Below are positions 24,801 to 33,094 of a DNA stretch of 64,000 nucleotides, one piece after another. Source of the DNA: Oopsacas minuta. Taxonomy: Eukaryota; Porifera; Hexactinellida; Lyssacinosida; Leucopsacidae. The notes under the pieces were generated by a model. The model did not search any database. It was not told where the DNA came from and saw only the letters and a program-made list of their open reading frames with translations. The DNA lies in contig JAKMXF010000302.1 in the NCBI GenBank assembly GCA_024704765.1, positions 124,001 to 188,000 of the forward strand. Direction: 5' to 3'. The translations under genes were made by a program, and so were the position numbers. How positions within the stretch are numbered: position 1 is the stretch's first letter; the number at the start of each line of letters is the position of its first letter.

Positions 24801-26331
24801 CTCCATTATCCTATAGAATCTATAATGCTATACGGATGGTCTATAGGAGGATACTCTGCTGCTTATGCTGCTGCTTGCTTTCCTAAGTTAAAGGGTATTA
24901 TACTAGATGCATCTTTTGATGATATTGTTCCTCTAGCAGAGTGTAAAATGCCTGATTTGTTAAAGTTCTCAACCGTTGAAGTGCTGAACAATTATTTTAA
25001 CCTTAAACCACACGTGTATCTATCTCAATATCCAGGACCTGTTACTCTTATACGACGTACAAAGGATGATATTATTACTACAGATGTGAATAACAGAGCT
25101 GTTACAAACCGTGGGAATGATCTACTTATGTGCTTGCTTAAGACAAGATACCCCTTCCTCTTTAATCAAAAGGAGTGTTATGATGAAGTTCTACGCTGGT
25201 TACATGTATCAGATGGTGAGCGTATTAATCTTGAGTCACGTGTCAATCGTTCACGGATGGTTTCCCTCATAAACGAATTCTCAGAGACAGACTCACTGGC
25301 AGTTCCTTGTAACATAGGAGGAGCTCTCTCCCCTCAAGATCAGAGAACCTTAGCTATGTTCTTAGCCATGCAGTACATGAAACATTTCACCAGTACCCAT
25401 AACACCCCTGTATTAATTAATCTGCTCGATCCTCCTAAGCCTGTGCCCTATAACATATAACTCTTTGGTGCAGAAGATAGGCTATTTTATTCGTTTGTTA
25501 TTATGGATGATTAATCGTCTTAGGCTATTTAGAAATAGAAATAATATATGAAATGAGATCTTATTGTTATTTACTACTTATAGGTGTGAATTTTATTATT
25601 ATAGTTGTTTACTGAACCTTCTTTATAGATCGATGAGTTTGGGAAGATGGAAATTAAAGACTTGGTGAAGAACGGGCGTGACTTGCCTGTTACTGAGGAG
25701 AACAAGAAGGACTATGTACGTCTTGTTTGTCAGATGAAAATGACAGGAGCTATACACAAACAGATAAAGAGCTTTCTGGAAGGTTTCTACGAGATTATTC
25801 CTAAGAAATTAATCTCTATCTTCAATGAGCAAGAGCTAGAGCTGTTGATATCAGGACTACCTAATATTGATATTGACGATCTTAAGGCTAATACAGAATA
25901 CTACAAATATAATGAGACTTCTATACAGGTGAGTTATCATGTATTTAAAGGTGAAAATATGTTTAATAAAATTTATTAGATTCAATGGTTCTGGAGAGCT
26001 CTCCGCTCATTCGAACAAGCAGATCGAGCCAAATTCCTCCAGTTCGTGACTGGTACCTCTAAAGTCCCTCTTCGAGGGTTTGCATACCTTGAAGGGATGA
26101 ATGGGAGTCAGAAATTCCAGATTCACAAAGATGAACGATCAGACATGCGACTACCTTCAGCTCACACTTGGTAAGTTATTAATATAATACCAATACTATA
26201 CTAGCTCTTATACCAAAATTCCCTCTAGTTTCAACCAGTTGGATCTCCCTGCTTACAGCTGTTATGAAGACCTGAGATCTAACCTGCTATACGCCTCTCA
26301 AGAGTGTCCTGAAGGATTTGGTCTAGCCTAG
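6804..26331 (+). CDS. HUWE1: Giant HECT E3 ubiquitin ligase HUWE1, 52 exons
   Basis: Hand splicing gives 52 in-phase exons, 12,534 coding nt, 4,177 aa (human about 4,374). The start [10 protein letters not shown] matches the family N-terminus and the stop follows ECPEGFGLA. Order of parts: helical/armadillo N-terminal region (DUF908/DUF913, about 1-1300), UBA ([14 protein letters not shown], about 1311-1345), UIM ([14 protein letters not shown], about 1350-1370), WWE (about 1530-1595), a long acidic and low-complexity middle, ubiquitin-binding UBM-like repeats ([16 protein letters not shown] and following, about 2850-2960), then the C-terminal HECT domain. The catalytic Cys is residue 4144 in HTCFNQL. 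Family roles include turnover of p53, MCL1, MYC and core histones. Introns are mostly 45-90 nt; the three longest (9849-11514, 15312-15762, 23763-25628) each contain another gene. See the four exon-block entries for coordinates. Confidence 0.97.
9874..11427 (-). CDS. GATB: Mitochondrial glutamyl-tRNA(Gln) amidotransferase subunit B, nested in a HUWE1 intron
   Basis: Part of the GatCAB complex that converts misacylated Glu-tRNA(Gln) to Gln-tRNA(Gln) in mitochondria. The 517-aa ORF has no intron and lies wholly inside HUWE1 intron 19 (9849-11514), on the opposite strand. The first 20 residues are basic and hydroxylated with no acids ([19 protein letters not shown]), like a mitochondrial presequence. 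Then comes the GatB signature [58 protein letters not shown] and RVEVKNISG, followed by the C-terminal helical/YqeY-like domain. Human GATB is slightly longer (about 557 aa). Codon use and base composition resemble the neighbours, so bacterial contamination is unlikely. Confidence 0.96.
   Translation of the reverse strand: MIKFTRIVNVRRIVRGFSTNQWSSKIGLEIHAQIKSNTKLFSVATNSSDKPPNTCADLLDIALPGVLPQLNKTCVEYGLLTAIAMECKVNAVSYFDRKHYFYPDLPAGYQITQQRVPLAENGKINIRTQTLVESSSRECFEVRINRLQLEQDSAKILIGDSNTTLLDYNRAGVGLMEIVTAPDMCTGQEAASFIKELLLLLKTLQVCDCKMEDGSFRVDANVSVHKDGKPAPRVEVKNISGTKFINKAISYEINRQTQMYKRGEKVHEETRMFDNKRSITYPTREKGGGSDYRYIPEPDLPPVWVIDSDAIEFHKVSPEQTADCIDLVEVRKLLVELPNEKRARLLQTYDLRTDETENLLMKEELLQYLENATNLEPKISPKVIYQFMSTLVGILAKRNANLQDSRVTYDVLHQLIKLQYLDNRITKKTCIAILTAIENGDDRSIDIIIEEDNLHRIIDTQEIRKLLDTVLEQNQGIVEKFKDRNQLIDIVRGKVLKESKGRGDPAAVHNVVNGYFN
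11515..15311 (+). other. HUWE1: HUWE1 exons 20-34 (UBA, UIM, WWE)
   Basis: Exons: 11515-12009, 12076-12255, 12320-12547, 12618-12846, 12907-13192, 13256-13384, 13445-13515, 13580-13761, 13830-14045, 14096-14200 (UBA), 14259-14333 (UIM), 14394-14696, 14756-14871, 15000-15188, 15248-15311. Exon 20 resumes with [15 protein letters not shown], directly continuing exon 19 across the GATB-bearing intron. The WWE domain is split over the last two exons (WSWMNTGRW ... [22 protein letters not shown]). Confidence 0.85.
15562..15643 (+). tRNA. tRNA-Ser (anticodon CGA), inside a HUWE1 intron
   Basis: Full cloverleaf by eye: acceptor GCACTGA (15562-15568) pairs with TCAGTGC (15636-15642), discriminator G. 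Anticodon stem TTGGA/TCCAA encloses CTCGAAA, anticodon CGA, decoding UCG. A long class II variable arm (GGGC/GCCC) identifies serine, and the T arm is GCAGG-TTCGAAT-CCTGC. Box A and box B-like sequences are intact, there is no intron or encoded CCA, and a T5 run follows. It lies within HUWE1 intron 34 (15312-15762), in the same orientation as the host gene. Confidence 0.97.
15647..15651 (+). terminator. RNA polymerase III terminator of tRNA-Ser
   Basis: A run of five T residues three bases after the tRNA discriminator, the usual Pol III stop signal. Confidence 0.75.
15763..23762 (+). other. HUWE1: HUWE1 exons 35-49 (acidic middle, UBM repeats, first part of HECT)
   Basis: Exons: 15763-15898, 15947-16025, 16092-16823, 16882-17125, 17183-17641, 17706-17817, 17874-17984, 18067-18426, 18486-18686, 18740-20071, 20132-20331, 20386-22542, 22605-22805, 22868-23048, 23110-23762. 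Exons 41-43 encode a strongly acidic stretch, as in other HUWE1 proteins. Exon 46 ends at GCT before GTAGGT, the donor that keeps phase with exon 47. Exon 49 carries the HECT N-lobe with [17 protein letters not shown] and SYFKFVGR-like [18 protein letters not shown]. Confidence 0.85.
23883..25460 (+). CDS. ABHD16A: ABHD16A-like serine hydrolase, nested in a HUWE1 intron
   Basis: Alpha/beta-hydrolase of the ABHD16 (BAT5) family; the vertebrate enzyme is a phosphatidylserine lipase. The ORF is open upstream into the HUWE1 HECT exon, but I start at the ATG at 23883 because [17 protein letters not shown] aligns with the ABHD16A N-terminus; this gives 525 aa (human 558). Two hydrophobic segments near residues 30-50 and 65-85 ([37 protein letters not shown]) fit the N-terminal membrane anchor. 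Core motifs: [24 protein letters not shown], nucleophile elbow [36 protein letters not shown], and a C-terminal HFTSTHNTP with the probable catalytic His. No intron. It sits entirely in HUWE1 intron 49 (23763-25628), sense orientation, with an acceptor-like AG at 23871-23872, 10 nt before the ATG. Confidence 0.95.
   Translation: MGFLECIFSPNLYFIYKSSGFVTYSPNFMESIPNVILKAGYFVINIAWYLSPIILYNYYKHSENFFTLSTLQTSAKLFTLSAVLLSPLYLTRGLGRYMSPEYQEFLRTLERDSEEPHTSNYQSLKKYDFDIHKIPPAFYQSKSRVIPITPLPPLAQKYSTIIRYSFLYGFILDLWHYLIAHSVGRAAIYPGSLSIVNSIVGIDCAIGRHKLLVQHHGLRAKLKCNSGHTVDTIYVKLNESMYSDTLVICCEGNAAFMESASTHHFIGRGYSILGWNHPGFQHSTGMPYPAMDQEAVVSVIQYAIEELHYPIESIMLYGWSIGGYSAAYAAACFPKLKGIILDASFDDIVPLAECKMPDLLKFSTVEVLNNYFNLKPHVYLSQYPGPVTLIRRTKDDIITTDVNNRAVTNRGNDLLMCLLKTRYPFLFNQKECYDEVLRWLHVSDGERINLESRVNRSRMVSLINEFSETDSLAVPCNIGGALSPQDQRTLAMFLAMQYMKHFTSTHNTPVLINLLDPPKPVPYNI
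25629..26331 (+). other. HUWE1: HUWE1 exons 50-52 (rest of HECT, active-site Cys)
   Basis: Exons: 25629-25928, 25980-26170, 26229-26331. They resume HECT after the intron holding ABHD16[41 protein letters not shown], then [19 protein letters not shown]. The catalytic cysteine codon is split by the last intron (TG at 26169-26170, T at 26229), and the protein ends in the conserved EGFGLA. Confidence 0.92.
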
Positions 26332-26635
26332 TCAAACTTTTACAACCCTTGGGTAGTCTCGCTTGTTTCACAGTGACTTAATCAGACTTTGTCAATCATT
26401 GTAATCACTACCTACTTTAAGCGCATAGCTGGCTTGTAGATTATTGCCTCATCATATTACTTCTATGTAGGAGAACTGTTACTAGACATAATAATTATAT
26501 GACTTTAGATTCTAATTACTAGTTTGAATGTTGTCTATGATTGTTTGTATTATAGTTTAACTAGTATGGGATAATTTGTAACAAGCATTGTGTATATTAG
26601 GGTGTATTCGGTATCTTTACTGTCTGTTATGATAG
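26332..26635. other. Intergenic stretch between HUWE1 and RIOK2
   Basis: About 300 nt of AT-rich sequence without a credible ORF or RNA gene. Probably the HUWE1 3' UTR. It ends in ATAG immediately before the RIOK2 ATG. Confidence 0.5.
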
Positions 26636-28027
26636 ATGCCTCGTTTCAATGTATCTCTACTACGATACCTCTCTAAGGAAGATTTTCGTGTTTTACATTC
26701 ATTGGAGGTTGGAATGCGTAACCATGAGCTAGTCCCTATGTCCCTTGTATCTGGTATAGCTCAGATCCCACACGGACACATATACAAGATTCTAAGGAAC
26801 CTCTCTCAAAACAATCTTATATCCTACCAACGCAAAAAGCACAGTAAAGTAGAAGGTTACAGATTGACTAATCTCGGCTATGACTATCTTGCTCTTAAAG
26901 CCCTGTCTATGAGAGGAATAATAGCCTCTGTAGGTAATCAAATTGGTAAAGGGAAAGAGTCAGATGTGTATGTTGTAGCGAATAAGGAAGGAGAGCAGCT
27001 GTGTTTAAAAATACACAGATTAGGTAGAATTAGCAGTCGCAATATGACAACCAAGCGTGACTATCTTCATGGCTATCATCACGTGTCTTGGCTTTATCTA
27101 TCTAGAGTTGCTGCGTATAGAGAGTTCTGCTTCCTACAAGAAATGCACAAGATTGGAATACAGGTTCCTAAGCCGATAGATAACAACAGACATTGTGTAG
27201 TTATGCAGTTAATACCAGCCTTTCCCCTCAATCACGTTAAGGAAGTACAAGACCCTATCTCTCTATTCGATAATTTAATTCACATAATAGCACAACTAGC
27301 TGCTGCAGGCTATGTACATGGAGATTTTAATGAATTTAATCTTCTGGTAGATGATGAGGGGATAGTAACCTTGATTGATCTTCCTCAAATGTTACCCTCA
27401 ACTCATCCTCTAGCTAAATCTTATCTGAAACGAGATTTGGACTGTATTAGGGAATTCTTTTGTAAGAGATTTGGTATAAATACTGAGGAGATATCTGTAG
27501 ATAGCATTAAAATGGGAAAAGCCAAGGCGATTAGGGAATTAGAAGGTGAGGTTAATGATGAAATGCTGATAAAACATCTCAGAATAAATCCAGACAATGA
27601 CCTCGATTCGATTCAGAGTGATGAAGATAGCGACGAAGATGATATCGATCTTACTGGGACTAAACAATGTATTGACGAGCAGGCTAGTGCTATAATTGAA
27701 GGAATAGACTCTCTGAATATATCTGATATTAGTCAAAGATTAATTCAAACAGAAGAAGAGATTGGTAAATTTGTTATCGATGAGTTAGAACCTAATTTAA
27801 TTGAAGATTCTAAAGAGAATACTGAATCTACTGATATTCGTTCAGAAGCTAGCTCTGTATTGAGTATTGTGGATATTAAAATGCAAGCAAAATGGAGAGT
27901 TAAGAAGGAATTAATGAAAGAGAAAACTCATCAACGGTCAAGGAGGAAATCCAAAGGTCAAAAGGATCCTAAAGGTAAGGGGAAGAGGTTTAATTCGCAT
28001 GTAACTTCTGATGATTTCTTTATTTAA
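26636..28027 (+). CDS. RIOK2: Atypical kinase RIOK2
   Basis: Kinase/ATPase needed for late cytoplasmic maturation of the 40S subunit. A single exon of 463 aa. N-terminal winged-helix domain (residues about 1-90, ending GYRLTNLGYDYLALKAL), then the RIO domain with the phosphate loop IGKGKESDVYVVAN, the catalytic loop HGDFNEFNLLV and the metal-binding LIDLPQM (usually IDFPQM). The C-terminal third is acidic (DEDSDEDDID) followed by a strongly basic tail (RSRRKSKGQKDPKGKGK), as in other RIOK2 proteins, though it is shorter than the human protein (552 aa). The ATG follows directly after ATAG at 26635. Confidence 0.97.
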   Translation: MPRFNVSLLRYLSKEDFRVLHSLEVGMRNHELVPMSLVSGIAQIPHGHIYKILRNLSQNNLISYQRKKHSKVEGYRLTNLGYDYLALKALSMRGIIASVGNQIGKGKESDVYVVANKEGEQLCLKIHRLGRISSRNMTTKRDYLHGYHHVSWLYLSRVAAYREFCFLQEMHKIGIQVPKPIDNNRHCVVMQLIPAFPLNHVKEVQDPISLFDNLIHIIAQLAAAGYVHGDFNEFNLLVDDEGIVTLIDLPQMLPSTHPLAKSYLKRDLDCIREFFCKRFGINTEEISVDSIKMGKAKAIRELEGEVNDEMLIKHLRINPDNDLDSIQSDEDSDEDDIDLTGTKQCIDEQASAIIEGIDSLNISDISQRLIQTEEEIGKFVIDELEPNLIEDSKENTESTDIRSEASSVLSIVDIKMQAKWRVKKELMKEKTHQRSRRKSKGQKDPKGKGKRFNSHVTSDDFFI

Positions 28028-28124
28028 TTTATTGTATTAGCATATTTTAGTGGCATAACTATGATAGAGTTTTTATATACAATATTTGATGTATATTGAG
28101 TAAATATGATACCTTAGTCAGCTT

Positions 28125-31100
28125 ATGAGTTACGATAGTGATGATGATTATGATACACCAATGGAAGATTCCGCTGTAACAGGTTCCATGCTGACACAAA
28201 GCCAGCCGTCTCTATCCGTAATAACAACAGACATACACACTGGAGAGGTATCCTCTGATAGAGACGATGCAGAACAGTTCTCAGAACCTAAGCTTATTGA
28301 TATTCAAGATACAGATGAGAATACTGAAGATAATGTTATTAATATAGAAGTAGCTCCTTCTAGTAGTGAAATAGTTGGTGATGAAGATCCTGAAGTTGTG
28401 AAAGCTAGAGAAAAAGAGAGAATGGAACTCCAGAAGAAATATCAAGAGGAAGCTGCCACGTATTTTCCTGGTTACAAGCCTGATAGTGTGCTAAGATTCC
28501 AGAGTTTATTTGCAGTTAATGTTCCTGCTTCTATATCAGATGTCTGGGAGAGTGCTAGAAAGCCTAAACTCAAGAAAAAACATAAATTCCATCAACACAA
28601 TTTCAGTACTACTACCGAGCCTCCACCTGCTTATCTACCAGATGACGAGATTGAGTTTCTGCGTACATGGTCTGAGGAAAAGTGTAAAGAAATTCAGAAC
28701 GTAGATCCTAATACTCACTTCTCTTCTGGAAAGAAAGGGAATAAACAAGGTAAAAAGGAGAGAGAATTCCCTGAGTGGAGAATAGGTCCTGCTAAGCTAT
28801 TGTTTGATCAATCAGGAATACCTCTAGAAGCCCCTCCCACATATCAGTACAATTTTATACAAAAAGAGCTGAATATGCCAACAAAAAAGTTAGACGAAGT
28901 AAGTGAAGATGAAAAGAAGCCTCCCTCACCAGATCCAGTTCAATTGGGAAGTTCACAGAGTTTAAATCCACACGCTTTTCTTATGATAACTCAGAAGGAT
29001 TGGGAAAACGACGTCATAATTAACCCTGAGAAACAATTAGACAAAGTTTCTAAGGTTAAAGATGGTAGATGGTATACAGAATCTAAAGGAGCCCCAGGAC
29101 ACACAGATGCTAGTTCTGCGAGAGTTGACACACAGTCCTCTCTCACCAGCACAATATTCCCTCCAGAGAATGAGCGACTCGTAAGTGGTGCATGGATTGA
29201 TGATATTGTATGGGATATGTCCTCTTTCAAGCCTCCCAAGCCTCGCCCCATGGTTATTGACCCTCTGGACTCTGAACTAGCTTTTGATCATTTCTTTTCC
29301 CAGTTTTATGATTCAAAATCTCAGAATCTTGTTAAGAAGAAACATTTTCCAGAAGGACATAATGCTAATGACGATATGTTAGATCCAACTACTGATCCGT
29401 TTAATATATCAAATGATGAGTACTATTGTCTGGTGGAAAGTGGTCGTGAGAGGGCACAAGGTGATGCTCTGGGATATGGTACAAAGATTGAACACTCTAT
29501 CCCAGCCAATCAACTTTCTAACACCCTATTTCCTGCTCAACTGACTCCCTACGAGAAGAGAAGATTGCATCGTCCTCAATTCCCTTCTTTGCGGAAACGA
29601 AGTGAGCCTGAATTCAACTGTGTAACGAATTTGATAAGTCATGCTGATGATAAACACAAAGATAGACAGAGGGAAAGAGACGCTAGTGGAGGAGGAGATG
29701 TCTTCTTCATGAGATCATTTGAAGACCTTTCTGCTAAAGATGGGACCCTCATTTTAGGAGAATATTGTGAGGAACATCCACCTTTAATCTCCATGGTAGG
29801 CATGTCATCTCGTATTATCACATACTACAGGAAAGCTCCCAAAGGAAGTGAACCTTCCCATCAGACCCCCTTCCCCTACGGAGACACGTACCCAGCTAAA
29901 CAGCCCCCATTTCTACTAGGCAAATTAGCTCCAGGAACTCGTATATCCACTATTGACAACAAGCTGTTCACCTCCCCAGTATATCTACACAGTGTACCTG
30001 ATACAGACTTCCTACTAATCAGAACTCGTGAAGGAATATTTATACGTAAAGTTCCTGTTATATTTTGTATCGGACAACAAAACCCTAAGGTAGAGGTACC
30101 ACATCCTAACTCGAGGCAAGCTGGTAACATCATGAAGGATCTGTTCCAGGTTAGACTATACAGAATGTTCTTAGCTAATGATGAAGATCCAAAGCGAGTA
30201 AAGATGGAGGCTGTGAACACTGCTTTCCAGCATCTCTCTGAGAACTTTGTTCGTAAAACATTACGTCAATGCTCTGACCTTGTGAAAGCAGGGCCAGATT
30301 TTTCTTGCTGGGTACTGAAACGAGACTTCCGTCTCCCCACAGAAGAAGAGCTCTGTCTTATAATATCACCTGAACAGCTATGCACTTATTACAGCATGCA
30401 GGCTGGTGAGCAGAGACTCAGAGATGCTGGTTACACTGGTACTGCTATCAGTAGTGAAGCAGAGGATGAGGATTCTGATGATGACGTAGCTAAGATTGAG
30501 GATGAGATTATGACTGCTCCATGGCGTACCACTAAACACTACCTAGCTGCTATGCAAGGCAAATACACACTCAATGTAAATGGAATAGCAGATCCTACTG
30601 GCTGTAACCAAGGTTTTGCTTATATGAAAATGCCTAAGAGATCTTCAGCACAAACACCCATGACTCCCCTCACACCTGTGGGTATATCTCCCTCCTTTGG
30701 AGACCGTCCACGAGCTAATATTCGTGGTACAGATGCAGATCTGAGGAAACTAAGAGTCAACGAGGCTCGAGCTGTTCTAAAGACAAAGTTCAATATTCCT
30801 GACTCTGCGCTTAAGGATATGGGAAGATGGAAATGCATTAGGAAACTGATTGAGTTGTCTAATAGTGCTGTTATACAGGGAGATGGAGGAGGCGTTACTA
30901 AATTTGCAAGGGGAGTCAAAGTAACCCAGTCAGAGCAACAGGATAAATACCGCAAAGATTGTCAGAGAATTTTTGACATACAAAACAAGAATTTAACTTC
31001 TCAGGAGATATTAAGTACAGATGAAGATTCGTCTAGTGGCTCAGAAACTGAGATAGAGTTAGCACGTGATTTGGAGAATATTATGTCTGGATCTTCATTA

Positions 31101-32993
31101 CCTGGTCCTAAACCTCAGAGGGACAGAGATGCCGCTATATCTGGTCTGTCTGCTAGACCTAGTTCTTCTCATCGGAGAAAAACTTCTTTTATTTCTGACA
31201 GAGCTACTACCATCGATTCTGATGAGGAATCAGTGGCTAGCAATCAATCTGTAGTGGGAAGAAGACTGTTGATAAAACGTACTTACAGGAAGGATGGTAG
31301 GGAGTACGTAAGACAGGAAATAGTTAAGAATGCTGCGGTTATTGACGCGTATGTTAAGATAAACAAAGAGAAAGGCAACACTTTAAGAGCTCAGCTACAA
31401 GTTGAGAAGGACAAGGAAGATATGAAGCGACAGAAGAGGAAGTTAATGCAACAACTCCGCAGAATTAAGGGTACTGATGGAAAAGAGAGAGTACCAATAA
31501 GATATCCACATATGGAAACACACAAACCATTTAAGAGACCTTATAGGACAGGAGGAAGTGCTCTCTCTAAAGGAATGCTGAGTCCTAGCAAGACTACAAC
31601 CAAGAAGTGCTCAGCTTGTGGAGAGATTGGTCACCTGAGGAGCAATAGATCCTGCACCTTATACGAGAGGAAATCAGGTAGAGGAGGCTATAAGAAGGGT
31701 AGGCTACATGTTGCTATGACAGAAGAGGAACAGGATAAACTAGTAACAGAGTATTTAGGGCTAGAAGACGATCTGGTTAGAGCTGAAGGCGTGAAACTTC
31801 ACTTCAGTAAGAAACTAGTAGATGAAACGAAAAAAGCTTCAAGAGAAGCTCTTAAACTAAACTTCCCTAACGTTAAAACTCCCCTCTCTCAAACTCTCTC
31901 ATATAGTCCTTTAGGCGGGAAACAACGTAAGAGAGTTCAAAGTACATCTTATGAATATCTGAAAACTCCTGAGAAGGTGAAAAGAAGACGCTCTACTCCC
32001 TTATTATCCTTCTATAGCATTCTAGAGGAAGCTTTTAAAGAGGTTGAGATTCTGCCTGGTGTCCCTGAATTTATGGATCCCGTCTCTTCGAAGTTATATC
32101 CTGAATACAGGGTATATGTCAAATCTCCTATGGACCTCAAGACTATAAAAGAGAATATGTCTAACTACCATTATAAGTGTCAAGAAGAATTCATGGAGCA
32201 TATATCTCTCTTGCTACTGAATTCTACTAGATTTAACGGACCAGATCATGAGCTGACTACTGTAGCTGGGACGATTGTGCAAACTTTTAAGGACTGTTTA
32301 GCTTCAAAATCAGTTCGAATTAGAGAACTAGAGTTGGAGATTAATCCAACAATTGAGAAAGATCCTCAAATCTCTATCTCCTTGATATTCAGAGAGATTA
32401 CAAGAGAAATTAGTATGCTCCCTGAAGCTGCTCACTTCATTTATCCTCTCATTGTAGAGGAAGCTCAGGGATACACTGATATAGTGAAAGAGCCTATATT
32501 CCTTATACAGATATACCAGAGCTGTAAGAAACTAAACTACAGATCTAGGGACGAGTTTCTCTCTCGTATCGATCTATTGGTTAATAATTCTCATAATTAC
32601 TACGGAGCTGATCATACTAATACGAAATGTGCAGATATACTACGTCAGCATGGAATGGAATTGTTAGCTAATTACAGTGAGAAGCTCTCTGAATTAGAAC
32701 AAAAAATCCTCCTTCCTCACAGCCCTTCTAACCTGTTAACAGAAACTGTTGTGAGTGGTAACCTTGATGATACCTCAAAAGAGACCACCTTACAGGAAGG
32801 AGAGATTCTTACGGAGACAACTACATTTGATGACACAATAGTAGGATATGATGAATTCGGAGATATGAATCTGAGAGAGGAAGAGATTACAGACGATATT
32901 TCAGAAGATGAAGCTGGTTACTCGTATGATCAAGTTTATCATTCTTCTGATAATGATGATGTGTATGTAGAAGGTGATGAGAGTAACATTTAA
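28125..32993 (+). CDS. TAF1: TFIID subunit TAF1, single exon
   Basis: Largest TFIID subunit, a core promoter scaffold in the nucleus. One uninterrupted 1,622-aa ORF, whereas TAF1 in other animals is usually split into many exons. An acidic N-terminus is followed by VLRFQSLFAVNVPASISDVW, the central DUF3591 region (SGAWIDDIVWDMSSFKPP; LRKLRVNEARAVLKTKFNIPD), a zinc knuckle at about residues 1160-1185 (KKCSACGEIGHLRSNRSC) and two bromodomains (about 1293-1400 and 1410-1530). Bromodomain 1 keeps the acetyl-lysine-binding Asn (NSTRFNGPD). In bromodomain 2 the same position reads NSHNYYGAD, so the Asn is replaced by Tyr, and the PMDL motif reads PIFL. The C-terminus is acidic. It starts 97 nt after RIOK2. 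Confidence 0.97.
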   Translation: MSYDSDDDYDTPMEDSAVTGSMLTQSQPSLSVITTDIHTGEVSSDRDDAEQFSEPKLIDIQDTDENTEDNVINIEVAPSSSEIVGDEDPEVVKAREKERMELQKKYQEEAATYFPGYKPDSVLRFQSLFAVNVPASISDVWESARKPKLKKKHKFHQHNFSTTTEPPPAYLPDDEIEFLRTWSEEKCKEIQNVDPNTHFSSGKKGNKQGKKEREFPEWRIGPAKLLFDQSGIPLEAPPTYQYNFIQKELNMPTKKLDEVSEDEKKPPSPDPVQLGSSQSLNPHAFLMITQKDWENDVIINPEKQLDKVSKVKDGRWYTESKGAPGHTDASSARVDTQSSLTSTIFPPENERLVSGAWIDDIVWDMSSFKPPKPRPMVIDPLDSELAFDHFFSQFYDSKSQNLVKKKHFPEGHNANDDMLDPTTDPFNISNDEYYCLVESGRERAQGDALGYGTKIEHSIPANQLSNTLFPAQLTPYEKRRLHRPQFPSLRKRSEPEFNCVTNLISHADDKHKDRQRERDASGGGDVFFMRSFEDLSAKDGTLILGEYCEEHPPLISMVGMSSRIITYYRKAPKGSEPSHQTPFPYGDTYPAKQPPFLLGKLAPGTRISTIDNKLFTSPVYLHSVPDTDFLLIRTREGIFIRKVPVIFCIGQQNPKVEVPHPNSRQAGNIMKDLFQVRLYRMFLANDEDPKRVKMEAVNTAFQHLSENFVRKTLRQCSDLVKAGPDFSCWVLKRDFRLPTEEELCLIISPEQLCTYYSMQAGEQRLRDAGYTGTAISSEAEDEDSDDDVAKIEDEIMTAPWRTTKHYLAAMQGKYTLNVNGIADPTGCNQGFAYMKMPKRSSAQTPMTPLTPVGISPSFGDRPRANIRGTDADLRKLRVNEARAVLKTKFNIPDSALKDMGRWKCIRKLIELSNSAVIQGDGGGVTKFARGVKVTQSEQQDKYRKDCQRIFDIQNKNLTSQEILSTDEDSSSGSETEIELARDLENIMSGSSLPGPKPQRDRDAAISGLSARPSSSHRRKTSFISDRATTIDSDEESVASNQSVVGRRLLIKRTYRKDGREYVRQEIVKNAAVIDAYVKINKEKGNTLRAQLQVEKDKEDMKRQKRKLMQQLRRIKGTDGKERVPIRYPHMETHKPFKRPYRTGGSALSKGMLSPSKTTTKKCSACGEIGHLRSNRSCTLYERKSGRGGYKKGRLHVAMTEEEQDKLVTEYLGLEDDLVRAEGVKLHFSKKLVDETKKASREALKLNFPNVKTPLSQTLSYSPLGGKQRKRVQSTSYEYLKTPEKVKRRRSTPLLSFYSILEEAFKEVEILPGVPEFMDPVSSKLYPEYRVYVKSPMDLKTIKENMSNYHYKCQEEFMEHISLLLLNSTRFNGPDHELTTVAGTIVQTFKDCLASKSVRIRELELEINPTIEKDPQISISLIFREITREISMLPEAAHFIYPLIVEEAQGYTDIVKEPIFLIQIYQSCKKLNYRSRDEFLSRIDLLVNNSHNYYGADHTNTKCADILRQHGMELLANYSEKLSELEQKILLPHSPSNLLTETVVSGNLDDTSKETTLQEGEILTETTTFDDTIVGYDEFGDMNLREEEITDDISEDEAGYSYDQVYHSSDNDDVYVEGDESNI

Positions 32994-33094
32994 TGTTTCT
33001 ATTATGAAAATATTGTTACTTATTTGATTTAATTATTAAATAATAATTTTGTAAGCCCTTGAGTTACATATTATTTATACTTTTGTGTTAGCGC

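Noticed and set aside
23079-25460. A single HECT-ABHD16 fusion protein of 793 aa
   Set aside because: A clean GT-AG intron (23763-25628) rejoins the HECT domain in phase, and ABHD16A has its own conserved start at 23883; fusion is at most an isoform.
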